Below, in pieces: positions 7,390-16,267 of a stretch of 51,594 nucleotides of DNA. The stretch is from Dorea sp. 5-2 (lineage in GTDB: Bacteria > Bacillota > Clostridia > Lachnospirales > Lachnospiraceae): contig NZ_KE159759.1 in the NCBI RefSeq assembly GCF_000403455.2, positions 9,217 to 60,810 of the forward strand, in the 5' to 3' direction. Numbering within the stretch: position 1 is the first letter of the stretch; each line of letters opens with the position of its first letter. A program made the position numbers and the translations under genes. Below the pieces are notes generated by a model. It had not been told where the DNA came from, made no database searches, and saw only the letters and a program-made list of their open reading frames with translations.

Positions 7390-8364
7390 ATGAAATATTG
7401 CATCGGAATTGATATAGGAGGAACCAAATGTTCCGTTGTCCTTGGGAAAATGCCATTTTCAAGCCCCGAAACATCTTTGATTAAAAAAATAGCATTTGAG
7501 ACAGAACCCTTCTCCCCTAATGTGTCCTTGGATCTAATGTACCGGTATATTGACAATCTCTTTCACACGATACCAGATCTATCCTCCGATACCCTGTCAG
7601 GCATCGGAATAAGCTGCGGCGGACCGCTGGATTCTAAGAATGGCGTCATCCTTAATCCGCCTAATCTTCCCGGATGGGTACGGGTTCCGATCGTCCGTCT
7701 GCTTAAGGAACGTTATCACTGTAATGTTGTCATGCAGAATGATGCAAATGCGTGCGCAGTGGCAGAATGGAAATTTGGCGCCGGGAAAGGCTATCATAAC
7801 ATTGTCTTTCTGACATTTGGAACCGGTATGGGAGCCGGGCTGATCCTAAACGGGAAACTATACTGCGGCGCCAATGATATGGCGGGCGAGATCGGGCATA
7901 TTTCCTTATGTGACTACGGGCCTGTCGGCTACGGCAAAGCAGGGTCCTTTGAAGGCTTTTGCAGCGGAAACGGTATCGCGCAGCTTGCGAGGATCCGATT
8001 GACCGAAGCATTACAGACAAATCGTCTGCCAGGCTGGTGCCCGAAAAGAGAAATGCTGCCAAATATCTCTGCAAAAGACGTAGCTGACGCCGCCGAAGCC
8101 GGAGATCCCCTTGCCATCTCCATCTATCAGGAATCAGGAAACGCGCTCGGCAAAGGACTTGCTATTCTTGTTGACATTTTAAATCCGGAACTGATCATAC
8201 TTGGAAGTATTTATCAACGCAGCGAAAATCTGCTCTTCCCTAATATGGAGAAAATGCTGCGTCATATGGCGCTTCCTTGTTCCGTCTCTGCATGCCGGGT
8301 ATGCCCTTGTGCGCTCAAGGACTCTCTCGGAGACTTTGCCGCTCTCTCTTTGGTAGCGGAATAG
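7390..8364 (+). CDS. ROK family sugar kinase
   Basis: 324 residues. The ATP-binding phosphate-1 motif is at the N-terminus (CIGIDIGGTKCSVVLG), the catalytic segment is MQNDANACAVAEWKFG with the base Asp, and the phosphate-2/hinge is TFGTGMGAGLILNGKLYCGANDMAGEIGHISL. Substrates of ROK kinases are glucose, fructose, N-acetylmannosamine and similar hexoses. Odd point: the zinc-binding CxCGxxGCxE motif of most ROK proteins is replaced here by GYGKAGSFEGFC, so zinc binding is doubtful. It heads an operon with a ROK regulator and a SIS isomerase, divergent from the sugar importer, so it probably phosphorylates a sugar released from the imported glycan. The C-terminal end overlaps a tandem duplication. 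Confidence 0.9.
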   Translation: MKYCIGIDIGGTKCSVVLGKMPFSSPETSLIKKIAFETEPFSPNVSLDLMYRYIDNLFHTIPDLSSDTLSGIGISCGGPLDSKNGVILNPPNLPGWVRVPIVRLLKERYHCNVVMQNDANACAVAEWKFGAGKGYHNIVFLTFGTGMGAGLILNGKLYCGANDMAGEIGHISLCDYGPVGYGKAGSFEGFCSGNGIAQLARIRLTEALQTNRLPGWCPKREMLPNISAKDVADAAEAGDPLAISIYQESGNALGKGLAILVDILNPELIILGSIYQRSENLLFPNMEKMLRHMALPCSVSACRVCPCALKDSLGDFAALSLVAE

Positions 8365-8413
8365 CTATTGACGAGACTTCGCCGCTCTCTCTGGCAGCGG
8401 AATAGCTATTGAC
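8330..8413 (+). repeat. Tandem duplication across the kinase stop codon
   Basis: The 43 bases at 8330-8372 (end of the ROK kinase including its stop codon) are repeated as 41 bases at 8373-8413 with a few substitutions and a two-base deletion. The second copy is non-coding. The shared core is GCGGAATAGCTATTGAC. Confidence 0.85.
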
Positions 8414-8472
8414 TATTCCTGGAAATTCTATGTAAAATAAAGCCATGAGACGATAAAAAGGAGGAGCTTGCT

Positions 8473-9792
8473 ATGCGTAACGCCAGCCGCGATATAAATA
8501 AAAAAACAAAAAATTCTTCTGAGGAATGGAACGATAAGACAAACGACAAAGGATATAATCTAGCCTATGTAAGCACGAAAAACCGACTTCTGGTACTGAA
8601 AGAAATCGCTTTGTACGGTCCGGTCTCCCGAGTCACACTTGCCTCTGCCCTTGGACTCACAAAAGCAGCTTTAAGTAAAATTGTTGCAGAGCTTCTGTCC
8701 AATCATTTGATCAGCGAGATAAGCCCCGATACGATTTCGGGCTGTAATACTCCCGGCAGAAAACCTATCCTTTTAAAAATAAGCGAACATTCCCCCTGCG
8801 TCTGCGGAATCCTGATCAACCGGCACCGGATCGCAGGGATCATTGCAGATCTAAGCTGCCATGTAGTAGAAAAGGAAGTTATTTCCTACGAATCCTTAAA
8901 CAGCGAAGAAGATCTGCTGGAACATCTGCTTTCCCTGTACCATACACTTATCTCAAAAACCTCCCGGCAGGTTGAAGCCGTATCCATTGCTTCACTTGGT
9001 CCCATAGATGATGAAAACGGCAAAATTCTCAGCCCTTTTAATTTCTATGGTATTCATAATATGGAAATCTGCCGTTTGCTTGAAGACCAGATCGGGCGCC
9101 CCTGTTTTTTGATCAACGACGCAAATGCCGGCGCACTAGCTGAGAAAATGTATGGCTTTGACAAATCCGCTTCCAATTTTATATATTTGAATATCATGAA
9201 CGGTATCGGCTCCGGATATATCCTTGACCACAAGCTTTACCGCGGAGAAAACGGACAAAGCGGCGAAATCGGGCACAGCTCCATAAACTTTTCCGGCCCG
9301 CAGTGCGACTGCGGCAATATCGGATGTCTGGAGCTATATGCCAACAACCGAAATATGAATTCCAAAATAAGGCAAATGCAGTCTAAATACGGCGTTTTAG
9401 GCACTCTTCCCCATAAAACCGGAGATTACTCGTTCGACGAGATTCTTTGTGCCGCCGAACGCCATGACCCGTATGCCCTGACCGCGCTCGACGAATTCTG
9501 CAACTATCTCTCCGTTGCAGTTTTGAACGTAATCCGTTTTTTGAATATCAGCACGATCGTAATCGGCTACGACAGTGCGTCAGATAAACAGCTTCTTGAA
9601 AAAACTCTGTTCCACCTTCTCCATGATAAAATGGATTTTGCACAGGAACACAGTCTGATCGTCCGTCATTCTACATTCGATGGAAACGCTCCGCTTTATG
9701 GCGCGATCGCCAGAGCGGCAGATCTTGTTTTTGAAGGAAAGCTTAACTGGTTGAATGGAACTGATGAAAATAAGGAGGAAATAAAACGATGA
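8473..9792 (+). CDS. ROK family transcriptional regulator (NagC/XylR type)
   Basis: 439 residues. After about 25 polar residues comes a winged helix-turn-helix (NRLLVLKEIALYGPVSRVTLASALGLTKAALSKIVAELLSNHLI, about residues 38-80). The ROK domain follows, with the sugar-binding GEIGHSSINF and the intact zinc motif CDCGNIGCLE; FLINDANAGALAEKMYG replaces the kinase catalytic region as usual in regulators. Such proteins repress sugar genes and release DNA on binding the sugar. The divergent importer and its own operon are the obvious targets. The start follows AAAGGAGG. Its stop overlaps the next start by four bases (ATGA), so the downstream gene is translationally coupled. Confidence 0.92.
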   Translation: MRNASRDINKKTKNSSEEWNDKTNDKGYNLAYVSTKNRLLVLKEIALYGPVSRVTLASALGLTKAALSKIVAELLSNHLISEISPDTISGCNTPGRKPILLKISEHSPCVCGILINRHRIAGIIADLSCHVVEKEVISYESLNSEEDLLEHLLSLYHTLISKTSRQVEAVSIASLGPIDDENGKILSPFNFYGIHNMEICRLLEDQIGRPCFLINDANAGALAEKMYGFDKSASNFIYLNIMNGIGSGYILDHKLYRGENGQSGEIGHSSINFSGPQCDCGNIGCLELYANNRNMNSKIRQMQSKYGVLGTLPHKTGDYSFDEILCAAERHDPYALTALDEFCNYLSVAVLNVIRFLNISTIVIGYDSASDKQLLEKTLFHLLHDKMDFAQEHSLIVRHSTFDGNAPLYGAIARAADLVFEGKLNWLNGTDENKEEIKR

Positions 9793-10433
9793 ATATATGT
9801 ATTCCAGAAACTGCGCGCGATGAGATTTATTATTTGAACGATCTGATGGAACGCCGCCCTACTCTTCTTCCATTAAAACAAACTATTTTTTCTGCTTTTC
9901 AGATATTGAAGCAGTCCTATCAAAACGGAGGAAAACTTCTTGTATGCGGAAACGGCGGAAGCGCCAGCGATGCCGATCACATTGTAGGAGAACTTATGAA
10001 GGGGTTCCGTCTCTTAAGACCACTTCCCGAAAAGGAAAGATCGCTTTTCGGGAGCTATGCCGACAGGCTGCAGGGCGCGTTAACTTCTATTTCCCTTACC
10101 CAGCACACTGCGTTGAGCACCGCATTTTCCAACGATATGGACTCTGAAATGGTATTTGCCCAACAAGTTTACGGTTACGGGACATCCGGCGACGTCCTTT
10201 TGGCGATCTCAACCTCCGGTAACTCCCGCAATGTCATCCATGCCGTGCATATTGCCAAGGCAAAAAAAATGTCCGTGCTGTCCCTCACCAACCAGGACGG
10301 AGGAGAACTCTTCTCCTTAAGCGATATCTGTATCAATGTGCCGTCCTCTATGACTGCTGAGGTTCAGGAATTACATCTTCCTATATACCACACATTATGC
10401 TCTATGTTGGAAGCTTATTTTTTCATTTCATAG
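9789..10433 (+). CDS. SIS domain sugar-phosphate isomerase (GmhA-like)
   Basis: 214 residues. The sugar-isomerase fold is marked by LLVCGNGGSASDADHIVGELMKGF and LLAISTSGNSRNVIHAVHIAKAKKM, the same layout as GmhA phosphoheptose isomerase. GmhA forms D-glycero-D-manno-heptose 7-phosphate, but GmhA-like proteins outside heptose clusters act on other phosphosugars or bind them. There are no heptose genes here; coupling to a ROK kinase and regulator suggests isomerisation or sensing of the phosphosugar made by the kinase. The start ATG overlaps the regulator stop. Confidence 0.88.
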   Translation: MNICIPETARDEIYYLNDLMERRPTLLPLKQTIFSAFQILKQSYQNGGKLLVCGNGGSASDADHIVGELMKGFRLLRPLPEKERSLFGSYADRLQGALTSISLTQHTALSTAFSNDMDSEMVFAQQVYGYGTSGDVLLAISTSGNSRNVIHAVHIAKAKKMSVLSLTNQDGGELFSLSDICINVPSSMTAEVQELHLPIYHTLCSMLEAYFFIS

Positions 10434-10493
10434 AGTGTGGATGTTTTTAAAGAATGAGGGGGAATTTCCTTCACAACCTGAGTTCAATATAGC

Positions 10494-10522
10494 TTGTCAA
10501 ATAACTTTAACTGGAATATAAT
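10494..10522 (+). promoter_or_regulatory. Promoter of the AAA-ATPase gene
   Basis: TTGTCA (10494-10499), a 17-base spacer and perfect TATAAT (10517-10522), about 30 bases before the ATG at 10553. It makes this gene an independent unit, separate from the sugar operon. Confidence 0.75.
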
Positions 10523-10552
10523 ATTTATATAAATGTACATGAGGTAAATCCT

Positions 10553-12106
10553 ATGAAATGTTTTAACACAGAAGGCATCTGTATTCCGGAAATCAATTAT
10601 ATGGCTGATACATCAAAGACAATTCATCAAATTATTGATCAATATGTATCTCCTGGCAAATATTTCACAATAGATCGTCCCAGACAATACGGAAAAACAA
10701 CAACTTTATATTTGCTTGAAAAAAGATTAAAAAAAGACTATATTGTATTAAGCATAAGTTTTGAGTCTGCAGATGAACTATTTACCTCTCTCTCAACTTT
10801 TGCCGCCGGCTTTATTCGTAAGACGGCAAGAATCTTAAAGATACAAGATATTCCTGAATATATATGCAGCAACTGGCAGCGCCCTTTGTCAAAAGATTTT
10901 CCCTTTGACGATCTGGGACAGCGAATCACGGAGCTTTGTACGGATTGTCCGCAAAGCGTTATTCTGATGATCGATGAAGTGGACAAAAGTTCTGACAATC
11001 AGATATTTCTTTCTTTTCTTGGATTGCTTAGAGAAAAATATCTGGAACAATTAAAAGGAAAAGACAGAACTTTTAAATCCGTGATTTTAGCCGGAGTCTA
11101 TGATGTGAAAAATCTAAAATTGAGATTGCACCCCAACACAGAGCCCAAATATAACAGTCCCTGGAATGTAGCTGCCAATTTTAACTTAGACATAAATATC
11201 TCACCTGACGAGATTGCTTCTATGCTTAGAGATTACGAAACGGACTGGAATATCGGTATTGATATTCCATGGATGAGCAATACTCTCTATGATTATACAT
11301 CCGGCTACCCATTTCTTGTATCCAGATTGTGCCAGATCATGGCACAGAATCCACCGGAAAGTTGGAGCAAAGAAGGTTTCCAGGATGCGGTTCGGGAATT
11401 TCTTAAAACTCCCAACACACTATTTGACGACATGAGTAAAAAGCTCTCTGAATATCCGGAATTAAAAGAGATGATCTATAACATCTTATTTCAGGGGAAA
11501 CGATATTCCTATGAAGCTGAAAATCACCGCATTCATATCGGAAAGATGTTCGGCTTTTTAAAAGAAGACCACGGACTGGTCAGCATTTCAAACCGTATTT
11601 TTGAAATGAAGTTATATAATCTCTTAATCTCTGAAAATGAGACCGACAGCAAGATCTTTACTGCTGCAGATATGGAAAAGAATCAGTTTATAAAAGACGG
11701 TGTTCTGGATATGGAACTGGTCATGCAAAAATTCTGTGAATATTTTGAAGAAATATATGCAGATGCAGACAACACATTCATTGAGGACAACGGTAGACGG
11801 ATATTTCTGATGTTTTTGAAACCTATTATTAACGGAAGTGGTAACTACTACATTGAAGCCAGAACAAGAAATCTGAAACGGACGGATATTATCATTGATT
11901 ATAAAGGAGTACAAAGTATTGTTGAACTTAAAATCTGGCATGGACAAGAATATCGTCGACGTGGAGAGACTCAATTGGTAGAATATCTGGAATATTATCA
12001 TCTGAAGAAGGGATATATGCTTAGTTTTAATTTTAATAAGAATAAGAAGACCGGGATCCGGAAGATTATGTTAAACGATAAGATGTTGATTGAGGCTGTT
12101 GTATAG
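10553..12106 (+). CDS. AAA-like ATPase with C-terminal PD-(D/E)XK-like domain
   Basis: 517 residues. The N-terminal part has Walker A RPRQYGKTTT (about residues 42-51) and Walker B SVILMIDEVDKSS (about 140), the signature of the 'AAA-like' ATPases common in gut Clostridia. The C-terminal 100 residues contain RTDIIIDYKGVQSIVELKIWHGQEY, matching the D...ExK metal site of a PD-(D/E)XK nuclease fold. The biological role of this family is unknown; nuclease or defence functions have been guessed from the fold. It has its own promoter and a hairpin after the stop. It converges with a second AAA/PD-(D/E)XK gene at 14392. Confidence 0.85.
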   Translation: MKCFNTEGICIPEINYMADTSKTIHQIIDQYVSPGKYFTIDRPRQYGKTTTLYLLEKRLKKDYIVLSISFESADELFTSLSTFAAGFIRKTARILKIQDIPEYICSNWQRPLSKDFPFDDLGQRITELCTDCPQSVILMIDEVDKSSDNQIFLSFLGLLREKYLEQLKGKDRTFKSVILAGVYDVKNLKLRLHPNTEPKYNSPWNVAANFNLDINISPDEIASMLRDYETDWNIGIDIPWMSNTLYDYTSGYPFLVSRLCQIMAQNPPESWSKEGFQDAVREFLKTPNTLFDDMSKKLSEYPELKEMIYNILFQGKRYSYEAENHRIHIGKMFGFLKEDHGLVSISNRIFEMKLYNLLISENETDSKIFTAADMEKNQFIKDGVLDMELVMQKFCEYFEEIYADADNTFIEDNGRRIFLMFLKPIINGSGNYYIEARTRNLKRTDIIIDYKGVQSIVELKIWHGQEYRRRGETQLVEYLEYYHLKKGYMLSFNFNKNKKTGIRKIMLNDKMLIEAVV

Positions 12107-12110
12107 TAAG

Positions 12111-12178
12111 TGCCTCAAAAGATGGCGTCTAGTAAACCCAGTGTAGATTTGCTACTAACATCACCATTTATTGAGGCA
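12111..12178 (+). terminator. Long hairpin after the AAA-ATPase gene
   Basis: TGCCTCAA (12111-12118) and TTGAGGCA (12171-12178) are exact complements and pairing extends inward imperfectly (AAGATGG with CCATTTA). ATTTT follows. It may be a weak terminator or the end of a small mobile element, since it lies beside the IS66 relic. Confidence 0.5.
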
Positions 12179-12214
12179 ATTTTCACGTTCATGTTTGTTT
12201 CAGTCTGCATTTCT

Positions 12215-12496
12215 CAGGCAGTATCACTGACCAGGGCAGATATTGGTCCAAGCACTTTCCACCAACGTATAGAGGATTGCGTTCGCCTTGGCTCCTTCGG
12301 GTGTATCTGCAAATAACCAGGCACGTCTTGCTACAGCAAATGGTTTTATATTTGCCTCACATAAACTGTTTGAAATTGGCAGCCGTCCGTCTTCCATGAA
12401 TGTTTCCAGGTATTCCCTTTGATTCTGGGAATACGTCAGTGCCTGGGTAAGCTTCTCATTCATAGTCGCTAATGCGGATGTTTTTTCAACCCACAC
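12215..12496 (-). pseudogene. C-terminal relic of an IS66 family transposase
   Basis: The translation of the minus strand includes EYLETFMEDGRLPISNSLCEANIKPFAVARRAWLFADTPEGAKANAILYTLVESA, the conserved C-terminus of IS66 TnpC (with SNSLCE before IKPFAVARR). Only about 85 residues remain out of roughly 500, with no tnpA/tnpB and no recognisable end. It marks an old insertion between the two AAA-ATPase genes. Confidence 0.9.
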
Positions 12497-12700
12497 CCAA
12501 AAGGTGTCCAGGACCGGTCGTGAAGTGTTTTATCCCTGACACCAATCTCCGAAGCGGAAGTCTTCCGGGATAAACAGCTAATTGTTGGTTCCTGATCCAC
12601 CTTTCCCATTAGGTTACAACTCCTTTCGCTATACTGTTTTTCGCCTTTGCAGTACAAAATATAAAGAACGGCTGTAAGCACAAGCATTGTCAACAGGAAA
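12497..12700. other. No gene recognised; probable transposon debris
   Basis: Between the IS66 relic and the next gene I see no ORF that looks real. A 74-codon minus-strand frame covers most of it, but its composition is unlike its neighbours and it resembles no family I recognise. Confidence 0.5.
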
Positions 12701-14392
12701 TTATTCCCCTGCCAGTTTCACTTTGCAACGTTTCATATAGCACGCAATCCCATATTTTAAAATTTTATCTGCCCCGTTTGCCCGGAGTTCCTCATCATAC
12801 TTCCGTTCCTCTACCTGCTTTAACGCTCTTTCACAAGCCTGATCTAGATCACCGTCATTGGCATACTTGACTTCAATAAGGATAGCTATTTCACTGTTTT
12901 CGGTTTCTATAAGGATATCGCTATATCCTTCACCGGTTTCCTGATTTGAAAATACGCCCCAGCCTTCTTTCACGCCCAAGATCCCAAGCAGTATCCCATG
13001 ATAAAAGTTCTCCTTACTTGCTTTTCTCACAAACGTATCCCTGATGCTGATGGTCTTTTTCAGGTAGCTTTCAAAAATCTTCTCTACATTTTTTTCCTTT
13101 TCATTTTTAAGAGCCTCACAGAACCGGCTTAGCGTATCCCCGTCTTTTTTCACACTCTCTTTAAAGTATTCCATAATCTGTGTTTGAAAAATATCCCGTA
13201 TTTCCAGATTTGGAATTTTGAGTTTGTACATCTGGGTATCCAATGCACATGTTTGTGTTAGATATCCGGTTGTGAGTAACACACTCCAGATATTTTCAAT
13301 CGAATGATACATATCTTTATAGGTCAATTCCGGACGAATGGTTTTTATGATTTCTTTCCCCGCCATCAAACCTTCTATCTCTCTCTTTGTTGTTGCACTT
13401 TTCGACTGTCTGATAAATTCCTTAACTTCTGCATTACTGCTCGTATTTACCCAATAATTCTGTGGAATAGCTTCTTTATTTGTGCGAAGACTACGAAGAT
13501 AAGAAACCACATCCCATGGACAATATACCTCTACATTCCCAAATCGGTATCCATCATACCATTCTTTGATACTTCCATACTTATCAGTACATTCATAATA
13601 AGTTAAAAGATCACATACCTCTTGATCTGTAAATCCAAAATATTCATCAAAGTCAACATCTGTAATCGTGAAGGTGGTAAAATTATTAAGACCGGTAAAG
13701 ATGCTCTCTTTTGAGATGCGCATACATCCGGTCATTACTGCAAATTTCAGACTGTTGTTTGTTTTTAGTGACTGCTCCAACAGACTACGGATCAGAAATA
13801 TCATTTGATCATAATACCCGTTTTCAAATGCTTTTGCTAATGGGACATCATATTCATCAATTAAAAGAATTACTTTTGTTCCATAATGTTTCTCCAATAA
13901 TTCCGATAATATTTTCAATCCACTGCAAAATACGGCTTTACTCATTCTGCTATCTAAAAGTTCCTTATATTCTGACTTATCAAAATCACTTAAATTCCTG
14001 CTTTCCAAAAGAAACTGAGTTCTACCTGCTACATTCTTCATAATCTGAACTGCAAAATCAAATGCATCCTCATAAGCAGCAGCATTGATTCCTTTAAGGG
14101 AAACTGAAATCACAGGATATTTCCCCATATAATCTTTACACAGCTTTTTATCTTTTGAGATTTTCAAGCCATCAAATATATTCTTATCGCCCCCTATAGA
14201 AAAAAAGTGTTCCAGCATACTCATATTTAAAGTTTTTCCAAAGCGTCTTGGTCTGGTAATGAGATTTACCATTCCACCATTGTGGAGCAATTCTGAAATC
14301 AACTTTGTTTTATCCACATAATAATAGTTATCGTTAATAATCTGCTCAAAATTTTCTACTCCCACCGGAAGGCGTTTCTTTTCTTCACCCAT
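12701..14392 (-). CDS. AAA-ATPase-like protein with PD-(D/E)XK domain (DUF1703 type)
   Basis: 563 residues. The N-terminus has the AAA-ATPase_like layout: LPVGVENFEQIINDNYYYVDKT, Walker A RPRRFGKTLNMSML and Walker B VILLIDEYDVPLAKA, then the family segment EIKEWYDGYRFG-like (here IKEWYDGYRFGNVEVYCPWDVV). The C-terminal PDDEXK_9 domain is seen in GYSDILIETENSEIAILIEVKYA (D...ExK). Many copies per genome are usual in Bacteroides and Clostridia; function is not established. ATG at 14392 is preferred over the upstream GTG at 14401 because AAGGAG then has proper spacing. It is a different subfamily from the 10553 gene, facing it across an IS66 relic. Confidence 0.9.
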   Translation of the reverse strand: MGEEKKRLPVGVENFEQIINDNYYYVDKTKLISELLHNGGMVNLITRPRRFGKTLNMSMLEHFFSIGGDKNIFDGLKISKDKKLCKDYMGKYPVISVSLKGINAAAYEDAFDFAVQIMKNVAGRTQFLLESRNLSDFDKSEYKELLDSRMSKAVFCSGLKILSELLEKHYGTKVILLIDEYDVPLAKAFENGYYDQMIFLIRSLLEQSLKTNNSLKFAVMTGCMRISKESIFTGLNNFTTFTITDVDFDEYFGFTDQEVCDLLTYYECTDKYGSIKEWYDGYRFGNVEVYCPWDVVSYLRSLRTNKEAIPQNYWVNTSSNAEVKEFIRQSKSATTKREIEGLMAGKEIIKTIRPELTYKDMYHSIENIWSVLLTTGYLTQTCALDTQMYKLKIPNLEIRDIFQTQIMEYFKESVKKDGDTLSRFCEALKNEKEKNVEKIFESYLKKTISIRDTFVRKASKENFYHGILLGILGVKEGWGVFSNQETGEGYSDILIETENSEIAILIEVKYANDGDLDQACERALKQVEERKYDEELRANGADKILKYGIACYMKRCKVKLAGE

Positions 14393-14421
14393 GATATTCA
14401 CACTCCTTCTCTATTAACTAT

Positions 14422-14430
14422 ATTATAACA
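14422..14430 (-). promoter_or_regulatory. Extended -10 promoter of the DUF1703-type gene
   Basis: The minus strand reads TGTTATAAT, a TGN-extended perfect -10, about 30 bases before the start codon at 14392. No good -35 is present, which is usual for extended -10 promoters. Confidence 0.6.
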
Positions 14431-14453
14431 AAGATATCCTCAAAAGCCTATAC

Positions 14454-14531
14454 CTAACTTTCCCTCGCTTCACGCAGTTTCCAGTCGTCAAAGCCTTTGT
14501 AATTCTCCTGCCAGTAACCTTCGTCCTCCAT
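14454..14531 (-). CDS. Possible 25-residue small protein or gene relic
   Basis: An ATG at 14531 opens a 25-codon frame, MEDEGYWQENYKGFDDWKLR followed by EARES, with TAG at 14454-14456. Composition (Trp, Tyr, acidic) looks protein-like, and GGATAT is a poor ribosome site. It may be the tail of a lost gene at the 3' end of the polysaccharide operon. The rest of 14532-14657 holds no feature I recognise. Confidence 0.3.
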   Translation of the reverse strand: MEDEGYWQENYKGFDDWKLREARES

Positions 14532-14657
14532 ATCCCCATTTTTTCACAAATCTAATTCTTTGTGATTGGATACCCCCGGATTCTCAAAAGTCAGGAATAG
14601 AATAAAGTGCCAGATACCCCAAGATAACGCCCAGCGCTTTGTGAAAACATTACTCTG

Positions 14658-16163
14658 TCATTTAGCAAAATACTCATAGAAAATATTATGTTCAATATTT
14701 CCTGAAAAATTAGGGTCATTTAATATCTCTAGCATATCATGATCCTCCTCCGCTACAATTTCTCCTACTTTTATCCTCCTGAATGTTTCTGAAAATGTTC
14801 GTTCAAATTCACAGATCGGAGTAAGGCTCCCTATGATCAGCGCCGTTACTAGCCCTGTAAATACTCTGTAATCTCTTTTCTTCCATGCCTCATCAATGGT
14901 ACGAATAACCAGAATCATTAAGATAAACAGAGCCGGGATTGACGCCCTCATACAAAAATCAATCGAGTACCCGACTTTAACAGGAGGAATCATACAGAGA
15001 CATACTACAAGAAAATAAAACAGGCTATTCGCTCTGTTGTATTTATATAGTAAAACAGCATACACTCCTATTTCTAAAATTAAGAAAATGACTAATTTTG
15101 CAAGACTATTATCAAATTCCGGTCCTTTGTTATTTTTTCCCATGATAACAGCCCCTGAAGAATTACTTTTCAGATACAAAAATGTCGTAATTCCTATGAT
15201 TCCTCCGCCCAGGACATTTTGCATTGTAATTGTATCCTTCATGACACAGCAGATATGTCTTTTCATCCTCTCTCCAACAGCCTTATCTACATTATGCCGC
15301 TCATATTTTCTCGAAAGGCATAGAAAACATACCAACATTAACAATCCAACAAACGGGAACGTACTGGTCAGCATACTACACGCCAATATAAATACTATAT
15401 TCCTGTTATTCCTTTGGATATATACCAGCATGGTACATAACCACGCCGGTATTGCCTGATTAAACACCCAGTATAACTGTGTAGTCATACTCGAATATTG
15501 ATAAGGCGTCCCCCACCATTCCAGATGCATCTTGCTTCCATACTCCATCGGATCGACTCCGGTTAAAAATATGCCCATAGCATCCAGACCACTGAAAAAG
15601 ATCATTACAAATAAAGGCCAGACCACAATTTTCTTCATAACGGCACAGATAAAGTAATACACCAGGGCAATCCCCAACACCGCCCAGAGAGCCTGCGCAC
15701 AGTACCCTTCATGCAGTCCGAAGATCTTACCTATAAGAGCAGACGGAAGCCAGAATCCTATGTAATAAATCAGCCCCGTCTTATTTACATCGTTTAACGC
15801 AAAATCACTGTCGGCTAATATTTCACTATTTACGATCGGCCACTGCCTTTCAACCAATATATTGAAGATTCCGTTCCGAATGGCATGATCCGTATTTTGA
15901 AATACAAATTTTCCAATTCCGGAATAGTAGACCCATATGGCAATTACCCCCACAATAAAAATAACCTTGATTATATTTTCTTTATTCCATTCCGGCATCC
16001 ATATTGCCGGCGCTTCTTTGCATATTTTATAGAATACGTAGCATAGGATCAATGTTAGGGGCAATGCGATCAATAATTTTACCCACCCTAAAAGAAAGAT
16101 TAAAAAAGGAAGCAAAATATAACCATATGCTGTAATCCAAAAAATTTTCTGTATCTTTTTCAT
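14658..16163 (-). CDS. Polytopic membrane protein, GT-C-like glycosyltransferase candidate
   Basis: 501 residues and about 11-12 hydrophobic segments. A long extracytoplasmic loop after the third segment (FQNTDHAIRNGIFNILVERQWPI) contains an acidic pair, as in the first loop of GT-C enzymes that use lipid-linked sugars, but no family motif is certain. A Lys/Arg-rich C-terminal tail follows the last segment. ATG at 16163 is chosen over an upstream ATG at 16196 because AAAGGAAAATTAT precedes it. It is the last gene of the capsule operon, so it probably adds a side sugar or remodels the finished chain. Function not known. Confidence 0.6.
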   Translation of the reverse strand: MKKIQKIFWITAYGYILLPFLIFLLGWVKLLIALPLTLILCYVFYKICKEAPAIWMPEWNKENIIKVIFIVGVIAIWVYYSGIGKFVFQNTDHAIRNGIFNILVERQWPIVNSEILADSDFALNDVNKTGLIYYIGFWLPSALIGKIFGLHEGYCAQALWAVLGIALVYYFICAVMKKIVVWPLFVMIFFSGLDAMGIFLTGVDPMEYGSKMHLEWWGTPYQYSSMTTQLYWVFNQAIPAWLCTMLVYIQRNNRNIVFILACSMLTSTFPFVGLLMLVCFLCLSRKYERHNVDKAVGERMKRHICCVMKDTITMQNVLGGGIIGITTFLYLKSNSSGAVIMGKNNKGPEFDNSLAKLVIFLILEIGVYAVLLYKYNRANSLFYFLVVCLCMIPPVKVGYSIDFCMRASIPALFILMILVIRTIDEAWKKRDYRVFTGLVTALIIGSLTPICEFERTFSETFRRIKVGEIVAEEDHDMLEILNDPNFSGNIEHNIFYEYFAK

Positions 16164-16267
16164 ATAATTTTCCTTTCTTTTAATTCCATATCCCACAAAA
16201 ATAAAGAAGATACAATACAGCCATCAATATTGCATAGAGAACGACTGCTTCTTATATATCTTGTAGA

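Noticed and set aside
12469..12693. 74-codon minus-strand ORF between IS66 relic and the DUF1703 gene
   Set aside because: No ribosome site of note, no family resemblance; overlaps the IS66 relic frame. Treated as transposon debris.
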